Source: Promicromonospora sp. Populi (GTDB lineage: Bacteria > Actinomycetota > Actinomycetes > Actinomycetales > Cellulomonadaceae). Taken from it: 64,000 bases of DNA. Both the position numbers and the translations under genes were made by a program. Each line of letters opens with the position of its first letter. Positions within the stretch are counted from its first letter, which is position 1. Positions 63,915 to 64,000 of the stretch are shown here, in pieces. The stretch spans positions 1,612,001 through 1,676,000 of the forward strand of contig NZ_CP163528.1 of NCBI RefSeq assembly GCF_041081105.1. Reading direction: 5' to 3'. The notes under the pieces are model-generated. The model searched no databases, was not told the DNA's origin, and saw only the letters and a list, made by a program, of their open reading frames with translations.

Positions 63915-64000
63915 CCGGCGAGCGCGAACGGTCTCGCTACGCCCCGTTGCATGGAAGTCCGGGGGACGGCGAACCCCCTCAGCGTCTGCCGTTCGACCTG
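63911..64000 (+). CDS. Unknown protein, 5' end only
   Basis: Thirty codons from ATG 63911 (MTGERERSRYAPLHGSPGDG) are open to the window edge. The ATGA overlap with the preceding fragment supports it being a real gene once coupled to it. Nothing can be said of its function. Confidence 0.4.
   Translation, partial: MTGERERSRYAPLHGSPGDGEPPQRLPFDL

Overview
This window is chromosomal DNA from a high-GC Gram-positive actinobacterium. The codons are strongly biased to G/C in the third position. Several genes are actinobacterial hallmarks: SepH, DUF3159/3710/3093/4193/5998 proteins, an F420-dependent glucose-6-phosphate dehydrogenase, an ECF42-type sigma factor and a WXG100-type protein. Several genes also appear leaderless, with a TANNNT box 6-7 nt before a GTG or ATG. 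Micrococcales (Promicromonosporaceae or Cellulomonadaceae-like) is my guess from gene content and was not tested.

Layout. 1-10.9 kb: the 5' end of aconitase (acnA), a secreted SGNH hydrolase, then a conserved actinobacterial block that, from memory, matches M. tuberculosis Rv2689c-Rv2701c. The block holds a TrmA-type RNA methyltransferase, a KimA-like potassium permease, two RCK/TrkA proteins (ceoB, ceoC), DUF3159, an OB-fold protein, DUF3710, dut, DUF3093, DUF4193 and a SuhB-like phosphatase. 11-20.5 kb: sepH, tdk with a phosphodiesterase-like gene and DUF5998, a GNAT/acyl-CoA-synthetase protein acetyltransferase, a small membrane protein and a ParC/GyrA-type topoisomerase subunit. 20.5-24.3 kb: a DGPF/YCII protein with an ECF42 sigma factor, an intergenic palindrome array, GNAT plus macro-domain genes and a HAD phosphatase. 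24.3-31.6 kb: a lipoprotein multicopper oxidase operon facing a two-component system, fgd, and a WXG100-fusion protein with a lipoprotein.

31.6-38.8 kb is a leucine/isovalerate catabolic cluster: HMG-CoA lyase, methylcrotonyl-CoA carboxylase alpha and beta, TetR, acyl-CoA dehydrogenase and enoyl-CoA hydratase. Two copies of one operator (GGTTAA-N6-TTAACC) lie in its two divergent promoters. 38.9-50 kb holds a SpoU methyltransferase, two tandem double-GNAT paralogues, an adenosine-deaminase-like gene in one operon with a PotABCD-like ABC importer, a divergent LacI regulator with a palindromic operator, a serine beta-lactamase-like lipoprotein and an SDR. Then comes cobalamin-dependent methionine synthase (metH).

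54.1-62.9 kb looks like an acquired amino-sugar module: nagB, two Gfo/Idh/MocA oxidoreductases, a ROK kinase and a ROK regulator face a CUT1 sugar ABC importer that lacks an ATPase gene. Its third-position GC is visibly lower than that of the rest. It is flanked by broken genes: a frameshifted nucleotidyltransferase-like remnant after metH, and a secreted-protein fragment fused out of frame to the end of an mgtC gene near 63.6 kb. No tRNA, rRNA, insertion sequence or CRISPR array was seen.
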